From Bordetella parapertussis (GTDB lineage: Bacteria > Pseudomonadota > Gammaproteobacteria > Burkholderiales > Burkholderiaceae_C), in the NCBI GenBank assembly GCA_945870575.1, contig CAMBSK010000009.1, positions 18,616-82,615 on the forward strand: 64,000 nucleotides of DNA. The letters run 5' to 3'. The notes below the pieces were generated by a model, which saw only the letters and a list, made by a program, of their open reading frames with translations, made no database searches and was not told the DNA's origin. Position 1 is the first letter of the stretch. Each line of letters begins with the position of its first letter. The position numbers and the translations under genes were made by a program. Shown piece by piece: positions 44,812 through 56,083 of this stretch.

Positions 44812-45563
44812 GTGATTTCCGCTGACACACCGGCGGCCAGGTCGGAGAGTAAAAACGCTGCCACATTGCCGACATCTTCTATGGTGACGTTGCGGCGAAT
44901 TGGCGCTTGTGAGGCCACCACTTCCAGAATCTTGCCGAAACCTTTGATGCCAGAGGCCGCCAAGGTTTTGATAGGCCCGGCGCTGATGCCGTTCACGCGC
45001 ATGCCGCGTTTTTGGTTACCCAGCGAATCTGCCAGATAGCGCACCGATGCTTCCAGCGAAGCTTTGGCCAGACCCATGGTGTTGTAGTTGGGCACGTTGC
45101 GCATGGCACCCAAGTAACTCAGCGTCAGCAGGGCGGCGTTGTCATTCAGGTGCGGCAAAAAAGCTTTGGCCATGGCCGGGAAGCTGTAAGCGCTGATGTC
45201 ATGGGCAATGGCAAAGGCTTCGCGGCTTAAGCCGTCCAGAAAATCGCCGGCAATGGCTTCGCGCGGGGCAAACCCTATGGCGTGCACAAAGCCGTCAAAT
45301 TTCGGCCAAACCACGGTCAAACCTGACACCAGAGCCGCGATTTGTTCGTCGCTGGACACGTCGCAGTCAAACACCAAGGTCGAGCCGAAATCGGCGGCAA
45401 ACTCGGTGATCCGGTCCTTAAAACGCTCGCCCTGGTAGCTGAACGCCAGTTCAGCGCCTTGCGCATGGCAGGCACGGGCAATCCCGTAGGCGATAGAACG
45501 GTTGGACAAAACACCGGTGATTAATAATCTTTTACCCGCCAAAAACCCTGTTTTTTCTTGCAC
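44763..45563 (-). CDS. fabI: Enoyl-[acyl-carrier-protein] reductase FabI
   Basis: NADH-dependent last step of each fatty-acid elongation round and the target of triclosan. The 266-residue protein has [20 protein letters not shown] (residues 10-29), VHAIGFAP near 93, and the FabI Y-x6-K active site with Tyr near 156 and Lys near 167 region ([20 protein letters not shown]). It diverges from yejA with only 35 bases between start codons. Confidence 0.96.
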   Translation of the reverse strand: MQEKTGFLAGKRLLITGVLSNRSIAYGIARACHAQGAELAFSYQGERFKDRITEFAADFGSTLVFDCDVSSDEQIAALVSGLTVVWPKFDGFVHAIGFAPREAIAGDFLDGLSREAFAIAHDISAYSFPAMAKAFLPHLNDNAALLTLSYLGAMRNVPNYNTMGLAKASLEASVRYLADSLGNQKRGMRVNGISAGPIKTLAASGIKGFGKILEVVASQAPIRRNVTIEDVGNVAAFLLSDLAAGVSAEITYVDGGFSQVVSGIAD

Positions 45564-45598
45564 GTGGAAACTCCTGAAAAATCTTGCAGAATTGTCGC

Positions 45599-47422
45599 AT
45601 GCGAATTTTCCTGACCTTATCCCTAACCATGCTGATATCCCCGGCCTGGGCGGCGCATGCCTACGCCCAGTTCGGCGACATCAAATACCCCCCGGATTTC
45701 AAGCATTTCAGCTATGTCAACCCGGTTGCGCCCAAAGGCGGCAATATCACCATGGTGGCGCCGTCGCGGGCCTCCAGTTTTGATAAATACAACCCGTTCA
45801 CCCTCAAAGGCACGGCACCCCCGGCTTTGAGCAGCCTGATGCTGGAGACCTTGCTGGTTGGCAATTTCGACGAACCGACCACAGCTTACGGATTGCTGGC
45901 CGAGGATGTCAGCGTCGCTGCGGACAAACTGTCGGTGACCTTCAAGCTCAATCCGCTGGCGCGCTTTCACAATGGCGACCCGGTGCTGGCTTCTGACGTC
46001 AAGTATTCTTTCGAGCGCCTCACAAGCAAACAGGCGGCGCCGCAGTTCCGCACCTACTTCAGCGAGGTCAAAGGTTTGACCGTGCTGGCAGATCGCGTGG
46101 TGCGTTTTGATTTCAAACGCGCCAACGCCGAATTGCCCTTGATCGTCGGCGGCATGCCGGTGTTCAGCCAAAAATGGGGCGCGGAAAAGCCCTTAGACCA
46201 AGTGGTCACCGATATCCCCATAGGCTCTGGCCCTTACAAAATCGGCAAGGTCGATTTCGGCAAAGACATCGAATACGTGCGGGACAAGCAGTATTGGGCG
46301 CGTGATCTGGGCGTGCGCAAAGGCATGTTCAATTTCGACCACATCACCTACAAGATGTACAAAGACACCACCGCGCAGTTCGAAGCATTCAAAGCCGGTG
46401 AGTTCGATTACATACAGGCTTTCGTGGCGCGCGAATGGGCGCGCGGCTACAAGGGCAAGCTGTTTGACAACGGTACGCTGATCAAAAAAGAGCTCAAGCA
46501 CGGCAACGCGGGGGATTTCCAAGGCTTTATGTTCAACACGCGTTTGCCCAAGTTTCAAGACAAACGGGTGCGCCAGGCAATTGCGCTGGCCATGGATTAC
46601 GAATGGATGAACCGCCAGTTGTTCTACATGGCGTACACGCGGGTGCGCGGTTATTTTGTCGGCAGCGACTTTGAAGCCAAGGCGCTGCCCGAGGCAGATG
46701 AACTGGCTTTGCTCGAACCCTTGCGCAGCAAATTGCCGCCTGAGGTTTTCACTCAAGCCGCACCGCTGCCGCCGCAAACCAGCCTGGACCCGGCCTCTGG
46801 CCAGACCTTGCGAGACCACTTGCGTCTGGCGCGCGACCTGCTCACCCAGGCCGGTTGGACCTACAAAGATGGCGCCTTGCGCAACGCCAAAGGCGAGGCT
46901 TTCACTATAGAGTTTCTCGACAACTCGGGCTCAATGGGCCGCGTCGTCACGCCTTACGCGAAGAACCTGGAAAAACTCGGCTTCCAAGTGAATTACAAAG
47001 TGATTGACTTTGCCGTGCTGCAAAAGCGCTTGGATGTGTTTGACTTTGAACTCATCAGCAACCGCATAGGCGGCAGCGAAGCTCCGGGCACCGAGTTGCT
47101 CGAGCGCTTCGGCTCCAAAGCTGCAGACACAGAGGGCTCGAGCAACGTCATCGGCGTGAAAGACCCGGCGGTCGATGCTTTGTTGGACAAAGTGGTGGCG
47201 GCGCAAACCCGGCCTCAGTTGACCGCCGCGCTTAAAGCGCTTGACCGCGTGTTGCGCCACGGCCATTACGCGGTGCCGCATTGGTACGGCAGTGTGCACC
47301 GGGTGTCGTGGCGCTCGGGGCGTTTCGAGCAGCCTGAAATCACGCCGCGTTATTACCAGCCTGAAATCTGGGTCAGCTCGACCTGGTGGGGCAGCACCGC
47401 CAACCTGGTGGGAGACAAATGA
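45599..47422 (+). CDS. yejA: Peptide ABC transporter substrate-binding protein, YejA type
   Basis: Periplasmic solute-binding protein (SBP family 5), 607 residues, with signal peptide [18 protein letters not shown]. The mature start [23 protein letters not shown] and [13 protein letters not shown] are typical of YejA, which binds oligopeptides and, in E. coli, microcin C. The ATG at 45599 is preferred over a TTG five codons earlier. First gene of yejA-yejB-yejE-yejF. Confidence 0.92.
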   Translation: MRIFLTLSLTMLISPAWAAHAYAQFGDIKYPPDFKHFSYVNPVAPKGGNITMVAPSRASSFDKYNPFTLKGTAPPALSSLMLETLLVGNFDEPTTAYGLLAEDVSVAADKLSVTFKLNPLARFHNGDPVLASDVKYSFERLTSKQAAPQFRTYFSEVKGLTVLADRVVRFDFKRANAELPLIVGGMPVFSQKWGAEKPLDQVVTDIPIGSGPYKIGKVDFGKDIEYVRDKQYWARDLGVRKGMFNFDHITYKMYKDTTAQFEAFKAGEFDYIQAFVAREWARGYKGKLFDNGTLIKKELKHGNAGDFQGFMFNTRLPKFQDKRVRQAIALAMDYEWMNRQLFYMAYTRVRGYFVGSDFEAKALPEADELALLEPLRSKLPPEVFTQAAPLPPQTSLDPASGQTLRDHLRLARDLLTQAGWTYKDGALRNAKGEAFTIEFLDNSGSMGRVVTPYAKNLEKLGFQVNYKVIDFAVLQKRLDVFDFELISNRIGGSEAPGTELLERFGSKAADTEGSSNVIGVKDPAVDALLDKVVAAQTRPQLTAALKALDRVLRHGHYAVPHWYGSVHRVSWRSGRFEQPEITPRYYQPEIWVSSTWWGSTANLVGDK

Positions 47423-47423
47423 C

Positions 47424-48458
47424 ATGCTGAGCTATATCGTTAAACGACTGTTGCTTATGATTCCCACCCTGTTCGGCATTTTGCTGCTGACTTTCGTGGT
47501 GATTCAGTTCGTGCCCGGCGGCCCTGTCGAGCAAATGGTGGCGCAATTACAAGGCCGCGATTCTGGCGGCGAGGGCGCTGCGGTCAGCGGCGCCGGTTAC
47601 CGTGGCCGCCAAGGCGTGGACGCCGAGCGCATCGCCGAAATCAAATCGCTTTACGGGTTTGACAAACCGCCGCTGGAACGTTTTGTACAAATGCTGGGGC
47701 AGTTTGCTCGCTTCGATCTGGGCAAAAGTTTTTTCTATCCTAAAGACGTTTGGCAGCTGGTGAAAGAAAAATTGCCGGTGTCCATCAGCCTGGGTTTGTG
47801 GACGTTTTTTCTCAGCTACCTGGTGTCGATTCCGTTGGGTATAGCCAAAGCGGTGCGCGCTGGTACCCGGTTTGACACCTTGACCAGTCTGGTCGTGCTG
47901 GTCGGTTACGCGATTCCCGGCTTTGTGCTCGGCGTGGCTTTGCTGGTGGTGTTCGGCGGCCAGTTGCAATGGTTTCCCTTGCGCGGCCTGACTTCCAGCA
48001 ACTGGGAAACACTGTCTATGGGAGCCAAAGTGGTTGACTACCTGTGGCATATCGCCATGCCGGTGACAGCCAGCGTGCTGGGCGCGTTCGCGGTCACCAC
48101 CATGTTGACCAAAAATGCATTTTTGGAAGAGATAGGCAAGCAGTACGTGTTGACCGCTCGCGCCAAAGGCTTGTCCGAGCGCAAAGTGCTGTGGAAGCAT
48201 GTGATGCGCAATGCACTGATTCCTTTGGTCACGGGTTTTCCGGCCGCTTTCATCGGCGCATTTTTCGCGGGATCCTTGCTGATTGAAACCCTGTTTTCGC
48301 TGGACGGTCTGGGCCTGCTCAGCTATGAGAGCGTGATGCGGCGCGACTACCCTGTGGTGCTGGGCACTTTGTATTTATTCACCCTGATCGGTCTTGTCAC
48401 CAAGCTGATCAGCGACCTGTGTTACGTGTGGGTGGACCCGCGCGTGAAATTCGACTGA
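47424..48458 (+). CDS. yejB: ABC transporter permease YejB
   Basis: Inner-membrane permease of 344 residues (MLSYIVKRLLLMIPTLFGILLLTFVVIQFVPGG at the start, a standard DppB-type N-terminus). About six membrane helices and the EAA-loop YVLTARAKGLSERKVLWKHVMRNAL are seen. It contains the ~30-residue insertion (QGRDSGGEGAAVSGAGY, residues ~40-60) typical of YejB. The start lies 1 base after the yejA stop. Confidence 0.93.
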   Translation: MLSYIVKRLLLMIPTLFGILLLTFVVIQFVPGGPVEQMVAQLQGRDSGGEGAAVSGAGYRGRQGVDAERIAEIKSLYGFDKPPLERFVQMLGQFARFDLGKSFFYPKDVWQLVKEKLPVSISLGLWTFFLSYLVSIPLGIAKAVRAGTRFDTLTSLVVLVGYAIPGFVLGVALLVVFGGQLQWFPLRGLTSSNWETLSMGAKVVDYLWHIAMPVTASVLGAFAVTTMLTKNAFLEEIGKQYVLTARAKGLSERKVLWKHVMRNALIPLVTGFPAAFIGAFFAGSLLIETLFSLDGLGLLSYESVMRRDYPVVLGTLYLFTLIGLVTKLISDLCYVWVDPRVKFD

Positions 48459-48463
48459 TCGCC

Positions 48464-49510
48464 ATGGCAACCGTTTCTCTTTCCCCTCCCCAGTTGGCGT
48501 GGCGACGATTCAAGCGAAACCGCTTGGGTTTTGTCAGTCTGATTCTTTTTGCGATTCTGGTCGTCGTCAGTTTGGCGGCTGAATTGGTCAGCAACGACAA
48601 GCCATTGATTGCCAGTTACCAAGGAAAGCTGTATTTTCCGATAGTCAAAAACCCGCCTGAAACCGTGTTCGGCGGCGATTTTGAAACCCCGACCGACTAT
48701 TTCGATCCGTTCATTCGCCAGCAGTTCAAACAGCCTGGCAACTGGGCGATTTACCCGATCAATCCCTACCACCACGGCACCTTGAATTACTTTGCCAAAG
48801 AGCCCAACCCGGCGCCGCCTTCGGCTGACAACTGGATGGGCACAGACGACCGCGGACGCGATTTGCTGGCGCGTCTGCTATACGGTTTTCGGGTGTCGGT
48901 GTTGTTTGCCTTGGCGCTGACCATCACCGGCACCATCCTCGGCGTGGTCACCGGCGCAATCCAAGGGTTTTTTGTCGGCAAGACCGACCTGGCGATGCAG
49001 CGCTTCATTGAAATCTGGGGCGCCATGCCTGAGTTGTATTTGCTGATCATCTTTTCTGCGGTGTTCGAACCTAGCGTCAGTTTGTTGCTGATACTGCTGA
49101 GCTTGTTCGGCTGGATGGGCTTATCCGACTATGTGCGCGCTGAGTTTTTGCGTAATCGCCAGTTGGACTATGTGCGTGCGGCTCGAGCTTTGGGTTTGTC
49201 CAATTTGGCCATCATTCGCCGCCATGTACTGCCCAACAGCATGACGCCGGTGGTCACGTTTTTGCCGTTTCGCATGAGCGCGGCTATTTTGGCTTTGACT
49301 AGCCTGGATTTTCTAGGCCTGGGCGTGCCCCCCGGCACACCAAGCCTTGGAGAACTGCTGTCTCAAGGTAAAACCAATATCGATGCCTGGTGGATTTCTA
49401 TTTCCACTTTCGGTGTGCTGGTCGTCACGCTGCTGCTGTTGACCTTCATGGGTGACGCCTTGCGCGACGCTCTTGATCCGCGCAAGCTGCACCAGGAGAC
49501 GGCACCATGA
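48464..49510 (+). CDS. yejE: ABC transporter permease YejE
   Basis: DppC-type permease of 348 residues (MATVSLSPPQLAWRRFKRNRLGFVSLILFAIL). The long periplasmic stretch after the first helix with PETVFGGDFETPTDYFDPFI is a YejE hallmark; MGTDDRGRDLLARLLYG and the EAA loop YVRAARALGLSNLAIIRRHVLPN follow. Starts 5 bases after yejB and overlaps yejF by 4 bases. Confidence 0.93.
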   Translation: MATVSLSPPQLAWRRFKRNRLGFVSLILFAILVVVSLAAELVSNDKPLIASYQGKLYFPIVKNPPETVFGGDFETPTDYFDPFIRQQFKQPGNWAIYPINPYHHGTLNYFAKEPNPAPPSADNWMGTDDRGRDLLARLLYGFRVSVLFALALTITGTILGVVTGAIQGFFVGKTDLAMQRFIEIWGAMPELYLLIIFSAVFEPSVSLLLILLSLFGWMGLSDYVRAEFLRNRQLDYVRAARALGLSNLAIIRRHVLPNSMTPVVTFLPFRMSAAILALTSLDFLGLGVPPGTPSLGELLSQGKTNIDAWWISISTFGVLVVTLLLLTFMGDALRDALDPRKLHQETAP

Positions 49511-51114
49511 GCGCTTTGTTGAAACTGCATAACTTGCATATGTCTTTTCAAGGCCGCGAGGTCGTGCACGGCGTGTCGTTTGATTTACAAGCCGGCGAAA
49601 AGCTGGCGTTGGTCGGCGAATCCGGTTCGGGCAAAACCGTGACCGCGCTTAGCCTGCTGGGCTTGGCGCGCGGTGCCTGGGTACGCGGCGAAGCTGTGTT
49701 CGACGGGCAAGATTTGTTCAAACTCAACGAGTCGCAATGGCAGGGTGTGCGCGGCAGCGACATCGCAATGATTTTTCAAGAACCGATGACGGCGCTCAAC
49801 CCTTTGTTCACGATTGGGGAGCAAATCGCCGAGGTGTTGTTGCTTAAAAAAGGCTTGGATCGCCAGCAAGCCTGGGCGCGCGCCATCGAGCTATTGACCG
49901 ACACCGGCATCCCCGAACCTGAGCGACGCATCAACAGCTACCCGCACCAGCTCTCCGGTGGGCAAAGACAGCGCGCCATGATTGCCATGGCCTTGGCTGG
50001 TGAGCCCAAACTCTTACTGGCCGACGAGCCAACCACGGCGCTAGATGTGTCTTTACGCGGCCAGATATTGGATTTGCTCGACAGCCTGCAACACAAACAC
50101 GGCATGGCGATTTTGCTGATCACGCACGACTTGAACATGGTCAGGCGTTTTGCCGACCGCGTGTTGGTGATGGAAAACGGCTACCTGGTCGAGGAAGGCG
50201 CCGTCGCCACGGTACTCAGCCACCCGGCGCACGCTTACACCCGCCGCCTGGTCGACAGCCAGCCCGAGCGCAATGTGTTCGAGCCGCTGGACGATGCGCC
50301 TGTGTGTGTGCATGCCGAGGCTTTGCGGGTGGTGTACCCGGTGCCGCGTGCGGGTTGGCGCGGCTGGTTTGGTCACGCCGAATTCGTCGCTTTGCAAGCA
50401 GCTGATTTCAAGCTGCACCTGGGTCAGACCTTGGGCATCATCGGTGAATCCGGTTCGGGCAAGTCTTCGCTGGCGCTGGCTGCGCTGGGCTTGATTCCGT
50501 TTCAAGGTCAGTTACAGATTGAAAACAAGCGCTGGCAGGCCAAGGCCGGTGCGGACCTGGCTTTGCGCCGCGCCATACAAGTGGTGTTTCAAGACCCGTT
50601 TTCCTCGCTGTCGCCGCGCATGACTGTGGAAGAAGTGGTGGGCGAGGGCTTGCTGGTGCACGAAAGCGGCCTGAATACCGCGCAGCGGCAAACCCGGGTG
50701 CTGGCGGCTTTGAACGAAGTTGGCATGGACGAAACCCAGTTCCCCGGTTTGCTGGGGCGTTACCCGCACGAGTTCTCCGGCGGTCAACGTCAGCGTCTGG
50801 CGATTGCCCGCGCGCTGATCGTTGAGCCGCGCATTCTGGTGCTGGACGAGCCGACCAGCGCGCTGGACGTGTCTATCCAAAAACAAGTGCTGGATTTGCT
50901 GCAACGCCTGCAACGCGAGCGCGGCCTCAGTTATTTGCTGATTACCCACGACATCGAGGTCATACAAGCCATGGCCCACTATGTGATGGTGCTGAAAGAC
51001 GGCGTGGTGGTGGAATCCGGCAGCATTGAGCGTGTCACCCGGGCCCCGGCATCGGCCTATACGCGTACTTTGCTGGAGGCTTCGTTCAGCGCGGCTGGTC
51101 AGGCCTCCCAATAG
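49507..51114 (+). CDS. yejF: Dual ATP-binding protein YejF
   Basis: 535-residue fusion of two ABC ATPases powering YejBE. Walker A motifs GESGSGKTVTALSLLG (about 36-51) and GESGSGKSSLALAALG (about 316-331), two signature motifs (LSGGQRQRAMIAMAL, FSGGQRQRLAIARAL) and two Walker B/DEPTxALD motifs are all intact, so both sites should hydrolyse ATP. Overlaps yejE by ATGA. A terminator-like hairpin follows 28 bases after the stop. Confidence 0.95.
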   Translation: MSALLKLHNLHMSFQGREVVHGVSFDLQAGEKLALVGESGSGKTVTALSLLGLARGAWVRGEAVFDGQDLFKLNESQWQGVRGSDIAMIFQEPMTALNPLFTIGEQIAEVLLLKKGLDRQQAWARAIELLTDTGIPEPERRINSYPHQLSGGQRQRAMIAMALAGEPKLLLADEPTTALDVSLRGQILDLLDSLQHKHGMAILLITHDLNMVRRFADRVLVMENGYLVEEGAVATVLSHPAHAYTRRLVDSQPERNVFEPLDDAPVCVHAEALRVVYPVPRAGWRGWFGHAEFVALQAADFKLHLGQTLGIIGESGSGKSSLALAALGLIPFQGQLQIENKRWQAKAGADLALRRAIQVVFQDPFSSLSPRMTVEEVVGEGLLVHESGLNTAQRQTRVLAALNEVGMDETQFPGLLGRYPHEFSGGQRQRLAIARALIVEPRILVLDEPTSALDVSIQKQVLDLLQRLQRERGLSYLLITHDIEVIQAMAHYVMVLKDGVVVESGSIERVTRAPASAYTRTLLEASFSAAGQASQ

Positions 51115-51124
51115 CGGTTACAAT
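51096..51124 (+). promoter_or_regulatory. Candidate promoter of rimP-nusA-infB
   Basis: TACAAT at 51119-51124 with TGGTCA at 51096-51101, 17 bases apart, is a reasonable sigma-70 pair overlapping the end of yejF. A start near 51131 would place the hairpin at 51143-51175 inside the leader. Confidence 0.4.
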
Positions 51125-51142
51125 AGCAGGCAAATGAACGAT

Positions 51143-51175
51143 AACGGGCGGACATCCCAACCGCCCGTTTTTTTT
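51143..51175 (+). terminator. Terminator-like hairpin between yejF and rimP
   Basis: AACGGGCGG / CCGCCCGTT stem of 9 bp with a 9-base loop, followed by an eight-T run. It is an obvious terminator for yejF, but also lies only 17 bases before the rimP start. If the promoter at 51096-51124 is real, it acts as an attenuator of the nusA operon. Confidence 0.85.
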
Positions 51176-51191
51176 GGTCGGATGAAAAGCG

Positions 51192-51770
51192 GTGCCATTG
51201 CAAGACATCATCGAACAAACCGTCAACGGACTGGGTTACCAGTTGGTCGAAGTCGACCGTTCAGCCGGCGGGTTGCTGAGGGTCACTATCGATTTGTCTT
51301 GGCAAGCCGGTCAGACCGAGCAATTCATCCAAGTGGAAGATTGCGAAAAGGTGACTCGGCAGTTGCAGTTTGTGCTGGAAGTTGAAGGCACTGCTTACAA
51401 CCGCTTGGAAGTCTCTTCGCCGGGCATAGACCGGCCCTTGCGTTCAGAAAATGATTTTTTGCGTTTCGTCGGTGAGCTCATCGACTTGACATTGAAAGCG
51501 CCCATGGGGGCGGCGGCAGGCGGCCTGGTGGCGGCCAACCGGAAAAAATTCCGGGGCGTGTTGGAAACCACTGACACACCTCAGACTTGGCAAATTACCT
51601 GGCGTGATGAGCCCACGAGCAAGCCGGGTATGCGGCCTGCACGTGTCAACAAAAACTTGCCGGTACAGGCTTTGCAATTCAACTTGAGTGAATTGCGTGA
51701 AGCCCGGCTGGCGCCGATTGTGAATTTCAAGGGCAGAAGGCCCGCTGAGAACAGGAGTAATGAATCATGA
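51192..51770 (+). CDS. rimP: Ribosome maturation factor RimP
   Basis: Needed for 30S assembly. The 192-residue protein has [20 protein letters not shown] at the start, [11 protein letters not shown] near 52-62, and the family motif [15 protein letters not shown] near 74-88. Translation starts on GTG at 51192 (MPLQDI) or TTG two codons later; no strong ribosome site is visible. It is somewhat longer than E. coli RimP because of an internal Gly/Ala insert near residue 110. Overlaps nusA by 4 bases. Confidence 0.93.
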   Translation: MPLQDIIEQTVNGLGYQLVEVDRSAGGLLRVTIDLSWQAGQTEQFIQVEDCEKVTRQLQFVLEVEGTAYNRLEVSSPGIDRPLRSENDFLRFVGELIDLTLKAPMGAAAGGLVAANRKKFRGVLETTDTPQTWQITWRDEPTSKPGMRPARVNKNLPVQALQFNLSELREARLAPIVNFKGRRPAENRSNES

Positions 51771-53251
51771 ATCGCGAAATGCTGATGCTGGTGGATGCCA
51801 TCTCACGCGAAAAAAATGTCGAGCGTGACCTGGTTTTCGGTGCGGTCGAATCCGCGCTGGCGCAAGCCACCAAAAAACTCTACCAAGGCGACGTCGACAT
51901 CCGCGTGGCCATGGATCGTGACTCGGGTGAATACGAAACTTTCCGCCGTTGGCTGGTGGTGCCCGACGAAGCCGGTTTGCAAAACCCGGACGCCGAAGAA
52001 ATGCTGATGGACGCTAAAGATCGTTTGTCTGACGTGGAAGAGGGCGAGTACATCGAAGAAAGCGTCGAGTCGCTGCCCATCGGTCGCATCGGCGCCATGG
52101 CGGCGAAGCAGGTGATTCTGCAAAAAATCCGTGACGCTGAACGTGAAATGCTGTTGTCAGACTTTCTGGCGCGCGGCGACAAAATCTTTGTCGGCAGCGT
52201 CAAGCGCATGGACAAGGGCGACATCATTGTCGAAAGCGGTCGCGTCGAAGGCCGTTTGCGCCGCAGCGAAATGATCCCCAAGGAAAACCTGCGCAGCGCC
52301 GACCGCGTGCGCGCCATGATCATGGAAGTCGACGTCACTTTGCGCGGCGCGCCCATCATCTTGTCGCGCTCGGCGCCCGAATTCATGATCGAGTTGTTCC
52401 GCCAGGAAGTGCCCGAAATCGAACAAGGCTTGCTCGAGATCAAATCCTGCGCCCGTGACCCCGGTTCACGCGCCAAGATCGCGGTTATTTCTCACGACAA
52501 ACGCGTAGACCCCATCGGCACTTGCGTCGGTGTGCGCGGCACGCGTGTGAACGCCGTCACCAACGAACTCGCCGGTGAGCGCGTCGACATCGTGTTGTGG
52601 AGCGAAGACCCGGCGCAGTTTGTCATCGGCGCATTGGCTCCTGCCAACGTGTCTTCAATTGTGGTTGACGAAGAAAAACACGCCATGGATGTGGTGGTTG
52701 ACGACGAAAATCTGGCCATGGCCATAGGTCGCGGCGGCCAAAACGTGCGTTTGGCCTCTGACCTCACCGGTTGGAAAATCAACATCATGGATGCTGCCGA
52801 ATCAGCCCAAAAATCTGCCACCGAAACCGAAGGCTTGCGCGCCTTGTTTGTCGCCAAACTCGACGTCGACCAGGAAGTCGCCGACATTCTGATCGAAGAA
52901 GGTTTCACCAGCCTGGAAGAAGTGGCTTACGTGCCCTTGCAGGAAATGCTGGAAATTGAAAGTTTTGACGAAGACACAGTCAACGAATTGCGGGCCCGTG
53001 CCAAAGACGCTTTGCTGACCATGGAAATTGTCATGGAAGAAAGCGTCGAGGAAGTTTCTCAGGATCTGAGAGACCTGGAAGGCCTGGATGCCGAATTGAT
53101 TGCCAAACTGGCCGTGGGTGGAGTACATACCCGCGACGATCTGGCGGATTTGGCGGTGGACGAACTGGTGGACATCACTGGTCAGTCTGAAGAGGAAGCA
53201 AAAACTTTGATCCTGAAGGCACGCGAGCATTGGTTCGCGGGTCAAGCGTAA
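51767..53251 (+). CDS. nusA: Transcription termination/antitermination protein NusA
   Basis: Binds RNA polymerase and promotes pausing, termination and antitermination. The 494-residue protein has the N-terminal domain (1-135), S1 (about 135-200; [23 protein letters not shown]), two KH domains (about 205-345; [31 protein letters not shown]), and two C-terminal acidic helix-hairpin-helix repeats (about 365-490), the proteobacterial arrangement. Start overlaps rimP by ATGA. Confidence 0.97.
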   Translation: MNREMLMLVDAISREKNVERDLVFGAVESALAQATKKLYQGDVDIRVAMDRDSGEYETFRRWLVVPDEAGLQNPDAEEMLMDAKDRLSDVEEGEYIEESVESLPIGRIGAMAAKQVILQKIRDAEREMLLSDFLARGDKIFVGSVKRMDKGDIIVESGRVEGRLRRSEMIPKENLRSADRVRAMIMEVDVTLRGAPIILSRSAPEFMIELFRQEVPEIEQGLLEIKSCARDPGSRAKIAVISHDKRVDPIGTCVGVRGTRVNAVTNELAGERVDIVLWSEDPAQFVIGALAPANVSSIVVDEEKHAMDVVVDDENLAMAIGRGGQNVRLASDLTGWKINIMDAAESAQKSATETEGLRALFVAKLDVDQEVADILIEEGFTSLEEVAYVPLQEMLEIESFDEDTVNELRARAKDALLTMEIVMEESVEEVSQDLRDLEGLDAELIAKLAVGGVHTRDDLADLAVDELVDITGQSEEEAKTLILKAREHWFAGQA

Positions 53252-53275
53252 CGGTCATGAAGAGGAACACCACAG

Positions 53276-56074
53276 ATGACCATCACAACGGTTGCCGAGT
53301 TTGCCAAGGAACTCAAAAAATCTCCCGACACACTGCTTGAACAGCTTAAGGCAGCTGGTGTCACTAAATCATCCGCAGCTGATGCGCTGACCGATGTTGA
53401 CAAGCAAAAATTGCTGGGCTTTCTCAAAGCCAGCCACGGCACAGACACGCTCGAGCGCAAAAAAATCACGCTGGTGAAGAAATCCACGTCTGAAATCAAG
53501 CAGGCAGATGCCACCGGCAAAGCCCGCACCATCCAGGTTGAGGTGCGCAAAAAACGCACTTTCGTCAAGCGCGATGAAAACGACACCACCGAAGAACCCG
53601 AGCAAGAGCCGTCCCCGGTCTTAGCTGCTGCTCCTATTCTTGATCAAGCCGAACTGGCCAGACGCGAAGAAGAAGCGCGCCGCCAGGCAGAGTTCATTCG
53701 CCGTCAGGAAGAAGAACTGGTTGAAAAACGCCGCTTGCGCGAAGCCCAGGAAGCCAAAGAGCGCGAAGCCCAAGCTACTGCTGTTTCCCCCGCTGCTGAT
53801 ACCGACGCCGACAAAGCTGCGGAGATAGCAGCCAAAGCCGCGGCCGCTGCCGCTGAACGCGAAGCCGTTGCCAAAGCCAGCGCCGAGGAAGATGCAGTTC
53901 GCGCCAAAGATTTGGATTCACGCCGTCGCACCGCTTTGGCCGAAGCCGAAGCGATTCGCACCATGATGAATGCACCGAAAAAAGTGCTGGTCGCGAAAAA
54001 GCCGCCCGAACCTGAAAAAGCCGCCACCCCCGATCCCAAAGCCATCAAAGGCACTTTGCACAAACCCGCTGCCGGTTCCACCGCAGCCGGTGCACGTCCG
54101 GCTGGCGCTGCGACCACCACCAAAGAAGGCCAAAAGGAAGTCAAGAGCGCCAAGCTGTCTTCCAGTTGGGCGGACGAACAGGCCAAGAAGAAAGAAATCA
54201 AAACCCGTGGCGACGCCAGCGGCGGCGTTGGTCGCAACAGCTGGCGCGGCGGTCCGCGCGGTAAACGCGAGCGTGACCGTGACGACACCCCGGTGCAAGC
54301 CGCACCGGTAGAGGCGCGCATCATCGAAGTGCACGTGCCTGAAACCATTACTGTGGCAGAACTTGCCCACAAAATGGCGGTCAAGGCCTCCGAAGTCATC
54401 AAGCAATTGATGAAGCTGGGACAGATGGTCACGATCAACCAACCGCTGGATCAGGACACCGCCATGATCGTGGTCGAGGACATGGGCCACAAAGCCGTCA
54501 TTGCGTCGCTGGATGATCCGGAAGCCTTCACCGAAGACGAAGCATCCGCGCACCACGGCGAGTCTCTCACCCGCGCGCCGGTGGTGACTGTCATGGGTCA
54601 CGTTGACCACGGCAAAACATCTTTGCTCGATTACATACGCCGCGCCAAAGTGGCTTCAGGCGAAGCCGGTGGCATCACCCAGCACATTGGCGCCTACCAC
54701 GTGGAAACTCCGCGCGGCATGATTTCATTCTTGGACACGCCCGGTCACGAGGCGTTCACCGCCATGCGTGCCCGAGGTGCCCAAGCGACTGACATTGTCA
54801 TCTTGGTTGTTGCAGCTGACGACGGCGTGATGCCGCAAACCAAAGAAGCCATCAAGCACGCCAAAGCAGCCGGTGTGCCCATCGTGGTTGCGATCAACAA
54901 GATCGATAAGCCTGACGCCAACACCGACCGCGTGAAAAGCGAACTGGTGGCCGAAGAAGTCATCCCCGAAGAATTCGGCGGCGACGCGCCTTTTGTGTCT
55001 GTGTCGGCCAAAACCGGTCAAGGCGTGGACGAACTGCTCGAGCAAGTGTTGTTGCAAGCCGAAGTGTTGGAGCTCAAAGCGCCCATCGACGCCATGGCCA
55101 AAGGACTGGTCATCGAAGCCAGCTTGGACAAAGGCCGCGGTCCTGTCGCCACCATCTTGGTCCAGTCAGGCACTTTGAAAACCGGCGATGTGGTGCTGGC
55201 CGGTCAAACCTTTGGCCGCGTGCGCGCCATGTTGGATGAAAACGGCAAGAGCATCAAGTCGGCGGGTCCTTCCATTCCGGTGGAAATCCAAGGTCTGACC
55301 GAAGTGCCGCAAGCCGGTGACGAATTCATGGTCTTGTCCGACGAACGACGAGCGCGAGAAATCGCTACTTACCGCGCCGGCAAATTCCGCAACACCAAAC
55401 TGGCCAAGCAACAAGCGTCTAAGCTGGAAAATCTGTTCACCGACATGTCCTCGGGCGAAGTCAAAAACCTGCCCATCATCATCAAGGCAGACGTGCAAGG
55501 CTCGCAAGAAGCATTGGCGACCTCCTTGCTCAAACTCACCAACGAAGAAGTTCGGGTGCAACTGGTGTACGGTGCCGTCGGCGGTATCAGTGAGTCCGAT
55601 ATCAATTTGGCCATTGCTTCTAAAGCCGTCATCATCGGTTTCAACACACGTGCCGATGCAGGTGCTCGCAAACTCGCCGAGAACAACGGCGTCGAGATCC
55701 GTTACTACAACATCATTTATGACGCGGTAGACGAACTCAAAGCAGCCATGTCCGGCATGTTGACGCCTGACAAGAAAGAAGAAGTCATCGGCATGGCGCA
55801 AATCCGCCAGGTGTTCCGCATCAGCAAAATCGGCGCGATTGCCGGTTGCATGGTCACCAACGGCGTGGTGCGTCGCAACGCGCGTCTGCGCTTGTTGCGC
55901 GACAACGTGGTGGTGTTCACCGGTGAGCTGGAAAGCCTTAAACGCTTTAAGGACGACGTGCGCGAAGTCAAAGAAACTTTCGAATGCGGCTTGAACCTCA
56001 AAGGCTATAACGACATCCAAGAGGGCGACCAACTCGAGTTCTTTGAAATCAAGGAAATCGCCCGTACGATTTGA
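53276..56074 (+). CDS. infB: Translation initiation factor IF-2
   Basis: GTPase that brings initiator tRNA to the ribosome. The 932-residue protein has the N-terminal IF2N domain (1-50), a long Ala/Lys/Glu-rich segment (about 130-330), a second IF2N (about 350-400), the G domain with [14 protein letters not shown] near 441-454, DTPGHEAF and NKIDKP, and domains II-IV. GAGGAA lies upstream of the ATG. Second position after nusA, as is universal in proteobacteria. Confidence 0.97.
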   Translation: MTITTVAEFAKELKKSPDTLLEQLKAAGVTKSSAADALTDVDKQKLLGFLKASHGTDTLERKKITLVKKSTSEIKQADATGKARTIQVEVRKKRTFVKRDENDTTEEPEQEPSPVLAAAPILDQAELARREEEARRQAEFIRRQEEELVEKRRLREAQEAKEREAQATAVSPAADTDADKAAEIAAKAAAAAAEREAVAKASAEEDAVRAKDLDSRRRTALAEAEAIRTMMNAPKKVLVAKKPPEPEKAATPDPKAIKGTLHKPAAGSTAAGARPAGAATTTKEGQKEVKSAKLSSSWADEQAKKKEIKTRGDASGGVGRNSWRGGPRGKRERDRDDTPVQAAPVEARIIEVHVPETITVAELAHKMAVKASEVIKQLMKLGQMVTINQPLDQDTAMIVVEDMGHKAVIASLDDPEAFTEDEASAHHGESLTRAPVVTVMGHVDHGKTSLLDYIRRAKVASGEAGGITQHIGAYHVETPRGMISFLDTPGHEAFTAMRARGAQATDIVILVVAADDGVMPQTKEAIKHAKAAGVPIVVAINKIDKPDANTDRVKSELVAEEVIPEEFGGDAPFVSVSAKTGQGVDELLEQVLLQAEVLELKAPIDAMAKGLVIEASLDKGRGPVATILVQSGTLKTGDVVLAGQTFGRVRAMLDENGKSIKSAGPSIPVEIQGLTEVPQAGDEFMVLSDERRAREIATYRAGKFRNTKLAKQQASKLENLFTDMSSGEVKNLPIIIKADVQGSQEALATSLLKLTNEEVRVQLVYGAVGGISESDINLAIASKAVIIGFNTRADAGARKLAENNGVEIRYYNIIYDAVDELKAAMSGMLTPDKKEEVIGMAQIRQVFRISKIGAIAGCMVTNGVVRRNARLRLLRDNVVVFTGELESLKRFKDDVREVKETFECGLNLKGYNDIQEGDQLEFFEIKEIARTI

Positions 56075-56083
56075 TCCGCCCGC

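Noticed and set aside
51134..51385. Small upstream frame overlapping rimP as a leader peptide
   Set aside because: Out of frame with rimP over its conserved N-terminus, Arg-rich and unlike any family; most likely a chance frame.
53700..54440. Long minus-strand frames opposite the infB linker
   Set aside because: They arise from Ala/Lys/Glu codon bias in the IF2 linker and match no protein family.
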